NCBI GenBank assembly: GCA_022822005.1
Contig: JAJECO010000008.1
Location: forward strand, 223,354-287,353
DNA: 64,000 bases
Source of the DNA: Candidatus Poribacteria bacterium
GTDB taxonomy: Bacteria > Poribacteria > WGA-4E > PCPOR2b
Reading direction: 5' to 3'
Below, in pieces: positions 52,299 to 61,660 of this stretch (the stretch's first letter is position 1; the number at the start of each line of letters is the position of its first letter). The position numbers and the translations under genes are program-made. A model generated the notes under the pieces. It worked only from the letters and a program-made list of their open reading frames with translations, had not been told where the DNA came from and did not search any database.

Positions 52299-53609
52299 AT
52301 GAAAATAACTTTACGCATCGCACTGATCTGGGGTGCAATTCTACTTCTGCTTATTTCGGGAACTGGTGTACACGCATCACCTGTCGCAATACTCGGTGCA
52401 TTTGATGAGGAAGTCGCAATTCTTGAGGCACAACTCGCAAATCCGAAGGCACACACTATCGAGGGAATACAGTTCCTCACTGGCACGCTCAACCAACGGA
52501 ACGTCGTTATCGCAAGGACAGGAGTTGCCAAAGTCAACGCAGCGATGACAGCCACGCTGATCATTGAGCATTTTCGTCCCAGTCGAGCCATCTTCACAGG
52601 AGTAGCTGGTGGATTGAACCCAGATTTGCAGCTCGGCGATATTGTCATCGCAGAAAAGACAGCGCAACACGATTTGGGCAGATTAGAATCAGCCAAGATC
52701 GAAAACATGGGTGTCAGGAATCCTATCAATGGAAGACGAAATCCTGTCTTCTTTCCCGCCGACCCTGAGCTCTTACAGACAGCAGAAACCGCCGCGGAGC
52801 ATCTTGAACTCAGCCCATTTCAAACCGCTCAAGGCGAACGGCTACCTCGAATCGTCAAAGGAACAGTCGTAACTGGAGATGTGTTTGTCGCTCTTGATGC
52901 CAAAAGAAGCGCCTTGCACGAAAATTTCGGTGCAGATGCGGTAGAGATGGAAGGTGCAGCGGTCGCCCAAATCTGCTGGCAACAGAATGTCCCCTGCTTG
53001 GTCGTGCGCAGCCTTAGCGATAATGCTGGTGTAAACGCTTCCGAAGATTTTCAGAAGTACTATAAAATCGCTGCCCGCAATTCCGCAGCGCTCGTTATCC
53101 ATATCATTGGTCAACTCCCCGCTGAGCAACCGATGCAGCCGGACGCAACCGAGCGTGAGCAGGCAGAGCAATCCCCTCCATCACCGGTCCCAAGCGCCCT
53201 CACCCCCAATGAACAGCGATTTCAAGAGATGCTTTCAGGCGTAACACTCGTCGGTCACTTCACCATCACAGGGGAAGAAGATTCAGGTAATCTAAGAGAA
53301 GAGAAGTATACCATTGCAAAAGTTACTAAATTGAGCGACGATTATTGGCTCTTCTTTGCACGCGTCCAGTACGGTGGACGGGATGTAACTGTGCCGTTGA
53401 AACTTGAGGTCAAATGGGCAGATGACACCCCTATCATCACATTGACTGACCTGGAGCTTCCAAACTTGGGAACCTACACCGCGAGGGTGGTAATCTATCG
53501 CGGACAATACGCCGGCACTTGGAGCGGTGGCAGATACGGCGGACATCTGTTCGGAAGAATCACCAAAAACACATCCGAATCAGATGATATTGATTCCCAA
53601 CAGGATTAG
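52299..53609 (+). CDS. Exported MTA/SAH nucleosidase-like protein with extra C-terminal domain
   Basis: 436 residues from ATG 52299, which gives a clean signal peptide (TLRIALIWGAILLLLISGTG, then VHA); an upstream frame start at 52221 would bury it and overlap the previous gene. The phosphorylase superfamily domain follows: ILGAFDEEVAIL with Glu38, TGVAKVNAAM, FTGVAGGL, VEMEGAAVAQ and SLSDNAG with the catalytic Asp, so all key nucleosidase residues are present. After a Pro/Gln-rich linker is a domain of about 125 residues (FQEMLSGVTLVGHFT ... YAGTWSGGRYGGHLFGRI) recalled from uncharacterised planctomycete-type proteins. An exported form is unusual because the known substrates are cytoplasmic. 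Confidence 0.85.
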   Translation: MKITLRIALIWGAILLLLISGTGVHASPVAILGAFDEEVAILEAQLANPKAHTIEGIQFLTGTLNQRNVVIARTGVAKVNAAMTATLIIEHFRPSRAIFTGVAGGLNPDLQLGDIVIAEKTAQHDLGRLESAKIENMGVRNPINGRRNPVFFPADPELLQTAETAAEHLELSPFQTAQGERLPRIVKGTVVTGDVFVALDAKRSALHENFGADAVEMEGAAVAQICWQQNVPCLVVRSLSDNAGVNASEDFQKYYKIAARNSAALVIHIIGQLPAEQPMQPDATEREQAEQSPPSPVPSALTPNEQRFQEMLSGVTLVGHFTITGEEDSGNLREEKYTIAKVTKLSDDYWLFFARVQYGGRDVTVPLKLEVKWADDTPIITLTDLELPNLGTYTARVVIYRGQYAGTWSGGRYGGHLFGRITKNTSESDDIDSQQD

Positions 53610-53694
53610 CAGCAAAGACAGATTTATGATGATAGCACGGGTGCTATATTTGAAGAACACTTGGCTTAACATAACAACATAAGGAATTTTGACA

Positions 53695-54147
53695 GTGCAA
53701 ATCAAAGGCGATTACACAGTTCGCGCCCCGCGTGAAAGGGTCTGGGAATATTTCACGACTCCTGAGCTTTTGCAGCAATGTATCCCCGGCTGCGAAGCGT
53801 TGAAGCCCCTTGGCGACGATAAATTCGAGGCAACAATCAAGGTAGGCGTTGCTATGATTAAAGGGGTATATCAAGGCTCAGTCCAGATAGAGAATAAAGA
53901 ACCCCCTTCGGCTTACCGCTTAGGTGTCCAAGGTGAAAGCAAGATTGGATTTGTCAACGGGACGTGTGACTTCACGCTGGAAGAAGCCGGCGAGAATCAG
54001 ACATCGGTCAGTTTGGTTGGAGACTTAACGGTTGGTGGAAGACTTGCGCGCGTGGGGCAGCGGGTCATGGGAAGTGCATCTAAGATGATGATCGGCAAAT
54101 TCTTCAGCGAGGTTGAGCAGTTGGCGAAATCCGAAGCGGGTACTTAA
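53695..54147 (+). CDS. CoxG-like SRPBCC family protein
   Basis: 150 residues from GTG 53695, with AAGGA nine bases upstream; the TTG at 53689 would be only two bases from that site. Typical CoxG pattern: GDYTVRAPRERVWEYFTTPE, CIPGCEALKPLGDDKFEA, then VGGRLARVGQRVMGSASKMM and FFSEVEQL. CoxG proteins aid assembly or membrane attachment of molybdenum CO dehydrogenase-type enzymes, but the SRPBCC fold also serves as a lipid or ligand binder, and no CoxMSL genes are nearby. Its TAA overlaps the TAA of the convergent next gene within TTAA. Confidence 0.85.
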   Translation: MQIKGDYTVRAPRERVWEYFTTPELLQQCIPGCEALKPLGDDKFEATIKVGVAMIKGVYQGSVQIENKEPPSAYRLGVQGESKIGFVNGTCDFTLEEAGENQTSVSLVGDLTVGGRLARVGQRVMGSASKMMIGKFFSEVEQLAKSEAGT

Positions 54148-55553
54148 GGAATTTGATGGATGTATATATCAGCGTCTTTGCCCCGGTAATCACTCCAGAC
54201 TATAAACGCGCCGCCCTTGCCGTTCGGGATTGCACGCGGCGCAATCTGATCGCCGTCGGCTGTAGATACCGGCCGCCCATTGAATGTCCAGATAGATTTT
54301 CCGTTCCCATTAATCCGTTGAGCATAGATCGCATCTGCGGTAACGTTCCCATAGTCCTCCCGAAAATCTTTCCAGTAGATAATTGCACCTTGTGAGCCGT
54401 CAGAAACGAGGTGCGGTTCACGCTGTACCCCCGCTGCCACACAGATAGGAGTCCCGTTCTTCTGCCACATCGGCACCCCATCGGGCGCGATTCGCTGTGC
54501 GTAAATATCGGCGAAAATGTCACGGTCATCCCACCAAGTAACAATCAACCCACCTACGCCGTCGCTGATTCCTTCAGGTTGCTGCTGATTTGACGGGTCA
54601 TTACAGAAATTGACTCCATCCTTTTCCCAGAGCGCCTGTCCATTTGCATCAATGCGTTGGGCGTAGATATCTGCGCTGCTGAAAATATTCGGATCGTTGC
54701 GGTAGTCCGACCAGACAATAAACGCACCGCCCGAACCATCGGCGACAACAAAGGGACCGCCCTGATTGCCGGGGGCTATGCATACGGGAACGCCCCCATC
54801 TTCCCAAACTGGTTCACCCGTAGCACCCATCCGTTGTGCAAAAACATTCCAGTCCGGCGTGCTGATATCCCACCATGCGATGATTGCGCCGCCGGCATCG
54901 TCTGTCGTCAAAAACGGATCATACTGATCGCCCTCTCCTTTATAGACAGGCACACCGTTAAGTTGCCAAACCGGTTTGCCATCGCCATCAATCCGTTGGG
55001 TATAGATATCCAAATTGCCGTGCCGGGAATCTTCCCACACAATAATCGCGCCACCCTTACCGTCAGAAATCGCTTTGACATCCTCTTTCAGGAAAGGAGC
55101 GATGCTGACAGGAACGCCATCCTCATCCCAAAGCAACTTGCCATTTCCGTCAATGCGTTGGGCGTAGATGTCCCTGTTACGGTGGCGAGAATCTCCAAAA
55201 ACAAGGATTACCCCTTCCTCCGCATCGGGAACGAGCAGGGGCCAGCTTTGCGCGCTGGGCTGTACGCAGATCGGAATGCCACTGTTTTCCCACAGGATCT
55301 CGCCATTTGTGCTGATCCGTTGTGCGAACACATCCCGATTGCCGTTCCTAACATCGCGCCATGCGACAATGACGCCGCCATGATTGTCAGAAATTAGGTC
55401 AGGAAAATGTTGATCCTCCGTCACAGTGCAAACTGGTAGATTTTGACTAGTATCTTCTATCCATTCAGCAGGGAGAGACTGTAGACACAGGGCCGTAAGG
55501 AGAAAAGAGAAAACGAAGGGACGGTATTTCCGTGTCCTCTTCCATTCTTCCAT
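54144..55553 (-). CDS. Secreted protein of eight W-D-R / YAQRI repeats
   Basis: 469 residues from ATG 55553, which has AAGGA eight bases upstream and gives a signal peptide (FVFSFLLTALCLQSLPAEW); a longer frame to 55709 starts in a low-complexity His/Thr stretch and contains the only -10-like TATAAT (55624-55629), so it is rejected. Eight repeats of about 55 residues of the form GGAIIVWxDxRxGxxDIYAQ then RIDxxGxxxWxxxGVPVC fill the protein, suggesting an eight-bladed beta-propeller. Pfam family not recognised. It probably acts outside the cytoplasm. No sorting tail is present. Convergent with coxG, sharing overlapping stop codons. Confidence 0.75.
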   Translation of the reverse strand: MEEWKRTRKYRPFVFSFLLTALCLQSLPAEWIEDTSQNLPVCTVTEDQHFPDLISDNHGGVIVAWRDVRNGNRDVFAQRISTNGEILWENSGIPICVQPSAQSWPLLVPDAEEGVILVFGDSRHRNRDIYAQRIDGNGKLLWDEDGVPVSIAPFLKEDVKAISDGKGGAIIVWEDSRHGNLDIYTQRIDGDGKPVWQLNGVPVYKGEGDQYDPFLTTDDAGGAIIAWWDISTPDWNVFAQRMGATGEPVWEDGGVPVCIAPGNQGGPFVVADGSGGAFIVWSDYRNDPNIFSSADIYAQRIDANGQALWEKDGVNFCNDPSNQQQPEGISDGVGGLIVTWWDDRDIFADIYAQRIAPDGVPMWQKNGTPICVAAGVQREPHLVSDGSQGAIIYWKDFREDYGNVTADAIYAQRINGNGKSIWTFNGRPVSTADGDQIAPRAIPNGKGGAFIVWSDYRGKDADIYIHQIP

Positions 55554-55785
55554 CCGTCTTTTCCTTCTGAGAAAGCGTAAATCCTGAAATTTCGCTTCAG
55601 TATTTACACATAATTTGCGGGTTATTATACTGTTGTGAGTTTGGAAACGGGTGTCGAGTGTGGGAAGGTGGGAATGAGGCGTGTGAGTTTTGTGACTCAC
55701 CTGATTCATAAATCTGTCAGATTGGTGAATTAAGCGAATCTCTCACTATTACTGTCATAGCTGGGTGTTTAGTAGTCGTGCGCGC

Positions 55786-56748
55786 TTAGTTCGGAGGATT
55801 ACTAAGAATAATGTAGTTTTTGGGATTTTGCCATTTACCCTCGGAGTGGACACCATAGTGCAAATGGGTGCCAGTGCTTCTACCGCTATTTCCCACATAA
55901 CCGATAATATCATCGCGCTTGACCTCTTGGCCGACCTGGAGTCCCTCAGCGTGATTTTTCAGATGTCCGTATAACGTCTTCATCTGTGAGGCGCTATGTT
56001 CGATTACAACCATATTGCCAAAAAACGGATCTTTTGTCACTTCAGTGATAACGCCCTCAGCGGCAGCAATCACTGGTGTCCCCCAAGGCGCTGCTATATC
56101 CAATCCGTTATGAAAGTGAGGTTTTCCTGTCAGCGGGTGTGAGCGGTACCCAAACTCAGAAGAGAACCAATAAGATGGGATTTCATCGTCTGTTGGCACC
56201 AGAAGTGGCAAAATCCAAGGCTTTGCAAGTTCCAGATCCTTGTTGTCTTTTACATGTTCGTAGATCGGTATAATCTCCCTTTTCACCTGTATAACCTGAT
56301 CTACTAGGGAACCTACTAAATCAATGGGGATTGGTGCTGGAGTTGGTTGCATTTCAAGCACCGAACCAGCTGATTCATGCTCACTTTCTTCTTCAGTACT
56401 GAAACCGCCACCACCTTGTCCGAGAAGCCCTTGTCCTCTAATACCTAAAACGCGACGGACCATCTCGCTCATTCTATGGACATCTTGGAGATCTTTCTGG
56501 ATCTGCTGTTTCTCTGCTTCGTATTGTTGAACTGCGGCTTCAAGTTCCTCTCTACTTGCAACTTCACCTTGCAGCTCAGCTCTATAGCGGATACTATGCT
56601 TCATCCCTGAAACAGCAAAATTGATTATTAAAGAAAACGTCAGGAATAGAAAAAGACCGAGAGACAGCGCAAACCAGCGTCTAATCGAGAGTTGGCGTAC
56701 TGAGTCTTGGCCAGATGACATAAGCAAAATTGTATACGTATCTTTCAA
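55786..56748 (-). CDS. M23 family metallopeptidase (LytM-type) with membrane anchor and coiled coil
   Basis: 320 residues starting at TTG 56748 (GGGAGG five to six bases upstream). One membrane segment (FALSLGLFLFLTFSLIINFA) is followed by a coiled coil (about 45-95, EEAVQQYEAEKQQIQKDLQ-type heptads) and a G/S-rich linker. The C-terminal LytM domain has the zinc site HFHNGLDIA (His and Asp) and HLHYG (HxH). Active members cut peptidoglycan cross-links; all ligands are present so catalysis is likely. It has its own promoter at 56816-56844. Confidence 0.92.
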   Translation of the reverse strand: MKDTYTILLMSSGQDSVRQLSIRRWFALSLGLFLFLTFSLIINFAVSGMKHSIRYRAELQGEVASREELEAAVQQYEAEKQQIQKDLQDVHRMSEMVRRVLGIRGQGLLGQGGGGFSTEEESEHESAGSVLEMQPTPAPIPIDLVGSLVDQVIQVKREIIPIYEHVKDNKDLELAKPWILPLLVPTDDEIPSYWFSSEFGYRSHPLTGKPHFHNGLDIAAPWGTPVIAAAEGVITEVTKDPFFGNMVVIEHSASQMKTLYGHLKNHAEGLQVGQEVKRDDIIGYVGNSGRSTGTHLHYGVHSEGKWQNPKNYIILSNPPN

Positions 56749-56791
56749 TGAATCCTCCCTTTATATCACGCGGAATTTGAAGTATGATTAC

Positions 56792-56803
56792 ACTATATAT
56801 AGT
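56792..56803. promoter_or_regulatory. 12-base palindrome in the M23 leader
   Basis: ACTATATATAGT is a perfect palindrome between the presumed transcription start and the ribosome site of the M23 peptidase; it may be an operator, though an AT-only core makes chance plausible. Confidence 0.3.
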
Positions 56804-56815
56804 ATGAGTGACGGT

Positions 56816-56844
56816 AGTATAGCACAGATAGCAAATTAACGCAA
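56816..56844 (-). promoter_or_regulatory. Promoter of the M23 peptidase gene (extended -10)
   Basis: Minus strand TTGCGT (56844-56839), 17-base spacer, TATACT (56821-56816) preceded by TGC. Confidence 0.6.
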
Positions 56845-57265
56845 GCGTATTATTCCATGTTTTTTCGTCTTTTTCTTAAGTTATTTTCTGGATTATGGCT
56901 CAAATCGTTTATTTTAGAGTCCACAGAGCTAAAAATTCGAAACTCATCTTGATAAGTTCTACTTCATCAATATAATTGACAGCCACTACCCTACGATGGC
57001 TTTAACGAAACTTATGTAAAAAGCGTTCCAAGATATTCACTCCAACCCCGAAATATCGATAGTCTAATTGATTTTTTCCTCATTTCGAATACAAATTTTA
57101 TTAACGTAGCGTCCTGCGTTGACCACGAATATCTACCTGTACGCTCCAGTCTTCCTAATGGAATAACATCCATTTGTCAATCTACTCAGATTTGTTGGGA
57201 ACGAGGCTGCTACGGTGAAGATGCAGTTAGCCTATCAAGGGATACACGGTTCTCGCAATCAATAA
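56845..57265. other. Intergenic region, nothing supported
   Basis: 421 bp between the M23 promoter and the NUDIX promoter. AT-rich, no convincing ORF, RNA gene or repeat seen. Confidence 0.5.
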
Positions 57266-57294
57266 TTGACATCTCCGCCTATTTATTGTATCAT
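57266..57294 (+). promoter_or_regulatory. Promoter of the NUDIX gene
   Basis: TTGACA (57266-57271), 17-base spacer, TATCAT (57289-57294), a near-consensus sigma70-type promoter. It sits at the very start of the longest frame into the NUDIX gene, so the true start must be downstream. Confidence 0.7.
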
Positions 57295-57415
57295 TAGCCC
57301 ATTGTTGCAAGGTTCTGTTTTATCCTTTTGCCCAACAGGCTGCTCGGAGTCGTGCCGAACCGTGAGCGCTACCACAACAAATACAGCCCAAACGACCAAT
57401 CAGACGAAATCAGGG

Positions 57416-57898
57416 ATGAATTTCTGCCCCAAATGTGCAAATTCTCTTGAAGATCGAATTCTTGAGGGAAAGGTGCGTCAGGCATGCATGGTGTGCGATT
57501 TCGTTTTGTATCGCGATCCGAAGCCTGTCGCCGGTGTACTCGCATTCAAGAACGAAAAATTGTTGCTGATACAGCGAGGGAATGAGCCAAAATTGGGGTT
57601 ATGGAGTTTTCCGACAGGGTATGTCGACATCGGTGACACCCCAGCGGAGACAGCCATGCGAGAGGCAAAAGAAGAGGCAGATGTTGATGTCGAACTGGAT
57701 GAACTGTTAGGGGTCTACTCCAACGATAGTCGGACGGTTGTTCTTATTATTTATATTGGACGAGTTGTCGGGGGAACTCCAGCGGGTTGTGCTGAAGCGT
57801 TAGATGCGCGCCTCTTTGCCCTCGATGCGCTGCCCGAATTGGCATTTGATCACGACTATCATATTTTAGACGACTTTCTTCGTCCAAAGACAGATTGA
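57416..57898 (+). CDS. NUDIX hydrolase with N-terminal zinc ribbon
   Basis: 160 residues from ATG 57416, where a four-cysteine zinc ribbon begins (C4-P-K-C7 ... C24-M-V-C27). The longer frame upstream is excluded by the promoter inside it; the ATG lacks a good ribosome site, so a GTG at 57362 remains possible. The NUDIX box reads GYVDIGDTPAETAMREAKEE followed by ADV; the first box Glu is Asp and the usual Gly before the last hydrophobic residue is Asp, otherwise REAKEE is intact, so metal binding is likely kept. Such zinc-ribbon NUDIX proteins resemble NADH pyrophosphatase-like and nucleotide-sugar hydrolases. Substrate unknown. Confidence 0.82.
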   Translation: MNFCPKCANSLEDRILEGKVRQACMVCDFVLYRDPKPVAGVLAFKNEKLLLIQRGNEPKLGLWSFPTGYVDIGDTPAETAMREAKEEADVDVELDELLGVYSNDSRTVVLIIYIGRVVGGTPAGCAEALDARLFALDALPELAFDHDYHILDDFLRPKTD

Positions 57899-57970
57899 CA
57901 ATAGACAGAACCCCCTATCAACAAACGGGGATAGGGCTGTTCACGCCCACTAGCCACAAGGAGAAAAACA

Positions 57971-59335
57971 GTGTCAACTAACACAATCTTGGAAAAATAT
58001 CATACGACCTTTTCAAAGAACGAAGAATTCGCTCAACCTGCGAACAATATATTTCCCGATGGTGTGACGCATGATAACCGACACACAGAACCGTTTCCGA
58101 TTTATATTAATCGTGCGCAAGGATCAAAAAAGTGGACAATTGACGGGATAGAGTTGATCGATTACTGGTCAGGACATGGAGCGTTGTTACTCGGTCATAG
58201 CCCACCTGAAATCGTCGACGCTGTTACGCAGCAGATGCCGCTTGGGACACACTATGGTGCCTGTCATGCACTTGAGGTGGAGTGGGGCAGCCGTGTGAAG
58301 GAATTGATCCCTTCTGCGGAACGGATACGCTTCGTCAATTCTGGCACGGAAGCGACCTTAATGGCAATTCGGTTGTCACGGATGTCCACAGGAAAAAGTA
58401 AATTCCTGAAATTTGCAGGGCACTTTCACGGCTGGCACGATTCCGTTATTTTAGGGGTGAATCCACCGTTCGAAACGCCAGTTCCCGGCATACCGGAAGG
58501 CACAATTGACACAACGATTATTTGCCCCCCTAACGACATTGGCACGGTTGAAGAACATCTGAAATCCGACCCGGACATCGCCTGTGTTATCTTGGAACCG
58601 ACAGGCGGTGCCTTCGGCACAATCCCGACAAACGGTGAGTTCCTCCAACAGTTACGGCAGATTACCCACGATTACGGCGTTCTGTTAATCTTCGACGAGG
58701 TGATCTCCGGTTTTCGCGTTTCGCCGGGCGGCGCCCAAGTATATTACGATATCACGCCCGACCTTACGACGCTCGCCAAGATCTTAGCAGGCGGTCTGCC
58801 GGGTGGAGCGGTTGCTGGCAGAGAAGATTTGCTGGATTTCATCTCGATTAAAGCCACGAAATCGACTTCACGCGGGAAAAAGATGCCGCATCCCGGAACC
58901 TTTAACGCCAATCCGTTATCGGCTGCAGCTGGTATCGCAATGCTGAAGCAGGTCAAGACGGGTATTCCGCATGAAAAAGTCAACCGTAGTGCGAAAATGT
59001 TGCGGGAAGGACTGGTTGATGTAATCGATCAACACAAACTCGATTGGGCAGTCTACGGCGAGTTTTCTGCGGTGAAGTTTCTGATCGGGCACGGTGTTGA
59101 GGGCGTGCGTGCGGCTGACTTCGATCCTTACAACTGGGACTATCGTCAACTGAAGGGTGGCAGCAACTCAGAACTTACAATGAACCTGCGTTGTGGCATG
59201 ATGCTGAATGGAATCGACATCGCTGGAAATGGCGGGATGACAACGGTAGCACATAGCGATGCAGATGTGCAACAGACAATTGCGGCGTTCGATCAGACGA
59301 TTGGCTGGATGAAGGCAGACGGACTGTTGGATTGA
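57971..59335 (+). CDS. Class III aminotransferase (glutamate-1-semialdehyde aminomutase-like)
   Basis: 454 residues starting at GTG 57971 with AAGGAG upstream. It has the fold-type I aminotransferase features of the GSA aminomutase subgroup: RIRFVNSGTEATLMAIRLSR, GHFHGWHDS, VILEPTGGAFGTI, LIFDEVISGFRV, and the PLP lysine in LTTLAKILAGGLPGG. Relatives convert glutamate-1-semialdehyde to 5-aminolevulinate or transaminate omega-amino acids; the HxxG-rich FAGHFHGWHD is common to both, and no heme genes are adjacent, so the substrate is open. A small stem-loop (57911-57937) separates it from the NUDIX gene. Confidence 0.9.
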   Translation: MSTNTILEKYHTTFSKNEEFAQPANNIFPDGVTHDNRHTEPFPIYINRAQGSKKWTIDGIELIDYWSGHGALLLGHSPPEIVDAVTQQMPLGTHYGACHALEVEWGSRVKELIPSAERIRFVNSGTEATLMAIRLSRMSTGKSKFLKFAGHFHGWHDSVILGVNPPFETPVPGIPEGTIDTTIICPPNDIGTVEEHLKSDPDIACVILEPTGGAFGTIPTNGEFLQQLRQITHDYGVLLIFDEVISGFRVSPGGAQVYYDITPDLTTLAKILAGGLPGGAVAGREDLLDFISIKATKSTSRGKKMPHPGTFNANPLSAAAGIAMLKQVKTGIPHEKVNRSAKMLREGLVDVIDQHKLDWAVYGEFSAVKFLIGHGVEGVRAADFDPYNWDYRQLKGGSNSELTMNLRCGMMLNGIDIAGNGGMTTVAHSDADVQQTIAAFDQTIGWMKADGLLD

Positions 59336-59364
59336 AACAGTTAGGAAACTAAGGAGGTATGCGA

Positions 59365-59380
59365 GGAGGTTAACACCTCC
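59365..59380. terminator. Small hairpin between convergent genes
   Basis: GGAGGT-TAAC-ACCTCC, six base pairs, 29 bases after the aminotransferase stop, with TCTTCTT a few bases beyond. A weak candidate terminator. Confidence 0.3.
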
Positions 59381-59450
59381 ACGCTATCTTCTTAAGTCCT
59401 AGCCATACTTCAGCTCAAGGATATGACCCTCTGCGTCTATCCGTTCCCTG

Positions 59451-61427
59451 CTAACTACTCCCAGAACGTTTATCCACAATCCGAGCACTCTTCTTCAAAG
59501 TAGCCAACCAATTCCTGTAAATATCACTCTGTTTCGCCTGTAGTAGCGTTTTATGAACCTTGGCACGCTCTGCCGGGTCATTCTTAAACTTTTCCATATC
59601 TGGTTCTTCGCGCTCAATCAACTGGATGATATAAGCGGCATTGTCCCCCTGGAGCGCACCTGCCACCTCGTTTAACTCCAATCCGAAAGCGGCGAACATG
59701 GCATCTCTGGACGTCCCTACCCCTGGGATAAATCCGCCAGTCGGAGAGAGTGCAAATAGTTGACTGTCCTTAACTTCCAGTTCTTTATTGGTAACTCCCT
59801 CAGGCACCTCATACCTGTTTACTAGATCCTCAAGCGATTCATCAGCGGGCCGCAGTGCTGTCAGTTTCTGGGCATCTTCTAAGGCGAGTAGCTTTGCTTT
59901 TTCCGATTTAACATCTTCAACTACTTGCGCCTTAACCGTTTCAAATTCAGGGACTGCGGCGTGTTTTTTCTCAAGGACTTTCACCACAAAATAGGCGTCA
60001 ATATCACCATTCGAGTTCTTATTTGGAGTGATCGCACTGACATTCACTTCCATGTCGAAGGCTTGATCAATCACATCTTGGTATGTCCATTTTCTTCCAA
60101 TTTCGGGGATGTTATTGTCGTCTATCGTAAAGAATCCTGTGTCCTGAACTTCAATCAACAGATCTTTATATCTGTCCAATTGGATTGCTTCTTCATAATC
60201 ATGGATCTCAACATCAAATAGGAGATTTTCTGCAACTTCCTTCGCCTGTTCTGCACCCACAATTTGAGTTAACTTATCATTGATGTCGCTTCTTGCTTGC
60301 GCAAAGGGCTGAACTTCTTCGGGCCGCTTCTCTTCTAACTTGATGATGTGATATCCGAATCTGGATTCGACCAAATCACTCACTCCACCGGGGGCAAGCT
60401 CGTCAAATGCAGCTTTCTCGAAAGGTTGGACCATGTCACCACGCGCAAAATAGTCTCCCTCCGGCAGGTCTGGATTGTTTCCGCGCAATGCGCCGCCTCG
60501 TGGCGCTGAACCAGTATCCTCTGAATGTTGCTTCGCAAGTTCAGCAAAATCCTCTCCCTCGGCGATTGCAGCCTTGACTGTCTCAAGCAATTTCTCCGCT
60601 TCCGCCTTGACCTCCGCCTTCTGCTCGTCGGTTGCGCTATCTGGAAACTTCTTTAAGATGTGGCGCGCTTTTACCACTTCTGGCGTCTTGAACTCATGCT
60701 TATGTTCATTATAGTAGGCTTGTAGGTCCTCGCCTGTAATGAAACTTTTCGGATCGAGCTTGATGAACCTTAGATTGATCGTTTCGCCTTTTTCATACTT
60801 CTCTCTGTTCGCATCAAAATAAGCTTGTGCTTCCGCGTCGTCCACAGTTGCTGCTCCACTGTACCCAAAGTGCCGAAATTCAATGTACTTCAGTTTGGCT
60901 TTTGTATTCTGGCGACGGTATTCATCTTCTACCTCTGTATCTGTGACCAATTCAAGCCCCTGAATCTGGTTTAGTAGAACCTGATTAACCAAAAGGGAAC
61001 GGACATATTCACGAAAACCATCCCCATTGCCGCTCTGCTGAATCGTATTATAGTTAGTGAGTAGGTCGTCATCACTACGAATATATTGCTCGACCTCCGC
61101 ATTACTAATCTGGACGCTGCCGAGCAGGACCTGACGACTCACGAGCAGGTCAAGCATCTGTTGCTCAATCTCCTCGCGTTCGATCTGAGAACGGTTTTGA
61201 CTCTGTTGCTGTTGCCGGGTCATTTCGCTGGAAACAAGGTTTTCAAATTCGCGTTGGTGTATTTTGACGCCATTGATCTCAAAGGCAACCGGGTCCTCTC
61301 TACCTCCGCCCAATGCACCGCCCCCGCCAACAATATCGAACAGCAGAAACGAACCAACCAGAAAAGCGATGCCAACAACTATCAAGAAAATCTGCGCGAT
61401 AAATTTCTCCCTTAGAAAAACAATCAT
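59451..61427 (-). CDS. PpiD-like membrane-anchored peptidyl-prolyl isomerase/foldase
   Basis: 658 residues. One N-terminal membrane segment (IAQIFLIVVGIAFLVGSFLLF) precedes a SurA-N-like chaperone domain (VAFEINGVKIHQREFENLV). A parvulin (PpiC) domain lies at about 255-370: VVKARHILKKF, EDFAELAKQHSEDTGSAPRG, GGVSDLVESRFGYHIIKLEE. A second helical part continues to the end. This is the PpiD/SurA layout of a periplasmic foldase that helps outer-membrane and exported proteins; it suits a genome with so many exported repeat proteins. No neighbouring gene is clearly linked. Confidence 0.92.
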   Translation of the reverse strand: MIVFLREKFIAQIFLIVVGIAFLVGSFLLFDIVGGGGALGGGREDPVAFEINGVKIHQREFENLVSSEMTRQQQQSQNRSQIEREEIEQQMLDLLVSRQVLLGSVQISNAEVEQYIRSDDDLLTNYNTIQQSGNGDGFREYVRSLLVNQVLLNQIQGLELVTDTEVEDEYRRQNTKAKLKYIEFRHFGYSGAATVDDAEAQAYFDANREKYEKGETINLRFIKLDPKSFITGEDLQAYYNEHKHEFKTPEVVKARHILKKFPDSATDEQKAEVKAEAEKLLETVKAAIAEGEDFAELAKQHSEDTGSAPRGGALRGNNPDLPEGDYFARGDMVQPFEKAAFDELAPGGVSDLVESRFGYHIIKLEEKRPEEVQPFAQARSDINDKLTQIVGAEQAKEVAENLLFDVEIHDYEEAIQLDRYKDLLIEVQDTGFFTIDDNNIPEIGRKWTYQDVIDQAFDMEVNVSAITPNKNSNGDIDAYFVVKVLEKKHAAVPEFETVKAQVVEDVKSEKAKLLALEDAQKLTALRPADESLEDLVNRYEVPEGVTNKELEVKDSQLFALSPTGGFIPGVGTSRDAMFAAFGLELNEVAGALQGDNAAYIIQLIEREEPDMEKFKNDPAERAKVHKTLLQAKQSDIYRNWLATLKKSARIVDKRSGSS

Positions 61428-61660
61428 GGAAATCTCCCCTGTTTGTATATAGTCAATTCAAAGTAAAACAGTAAGTATAATACTCAATTAAGACTGGTTT
61501 TGCAACTTCATTTTTTAGAACGTTCAAAACTGGAAAGGTCGGTCTCAACAGGGTGCCAAGATTTTTATTCTACAAATCCCCGGATCCTAGTGTAGTTAGC
61601 CCCAAGAGATTCGATAACAATCGGCCTGACACCGTTTCCACAGATTGTTTGTCGATTCTA

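Noticed and set aside
55554..55709. N-terminal extension of the eight-repeat protein
   Set aside because: Low-complexity His/Thr sequence before a clear signal peptide with a good ribosome site at 55553.
56845..57265. Small RNA or hidden gene in the 421-bp AT-rich gap
   Set aside because: No promoter-hairpin combination or coding pattern could be found.
57266..57415. N-terminal extension of the NUDIX protein
   Set aside because: Its TTG start coincides with the -35 box of a near-consensus promoter, so it cannot be transcribed from that promoter; the zinc ribbon starts at 57416.
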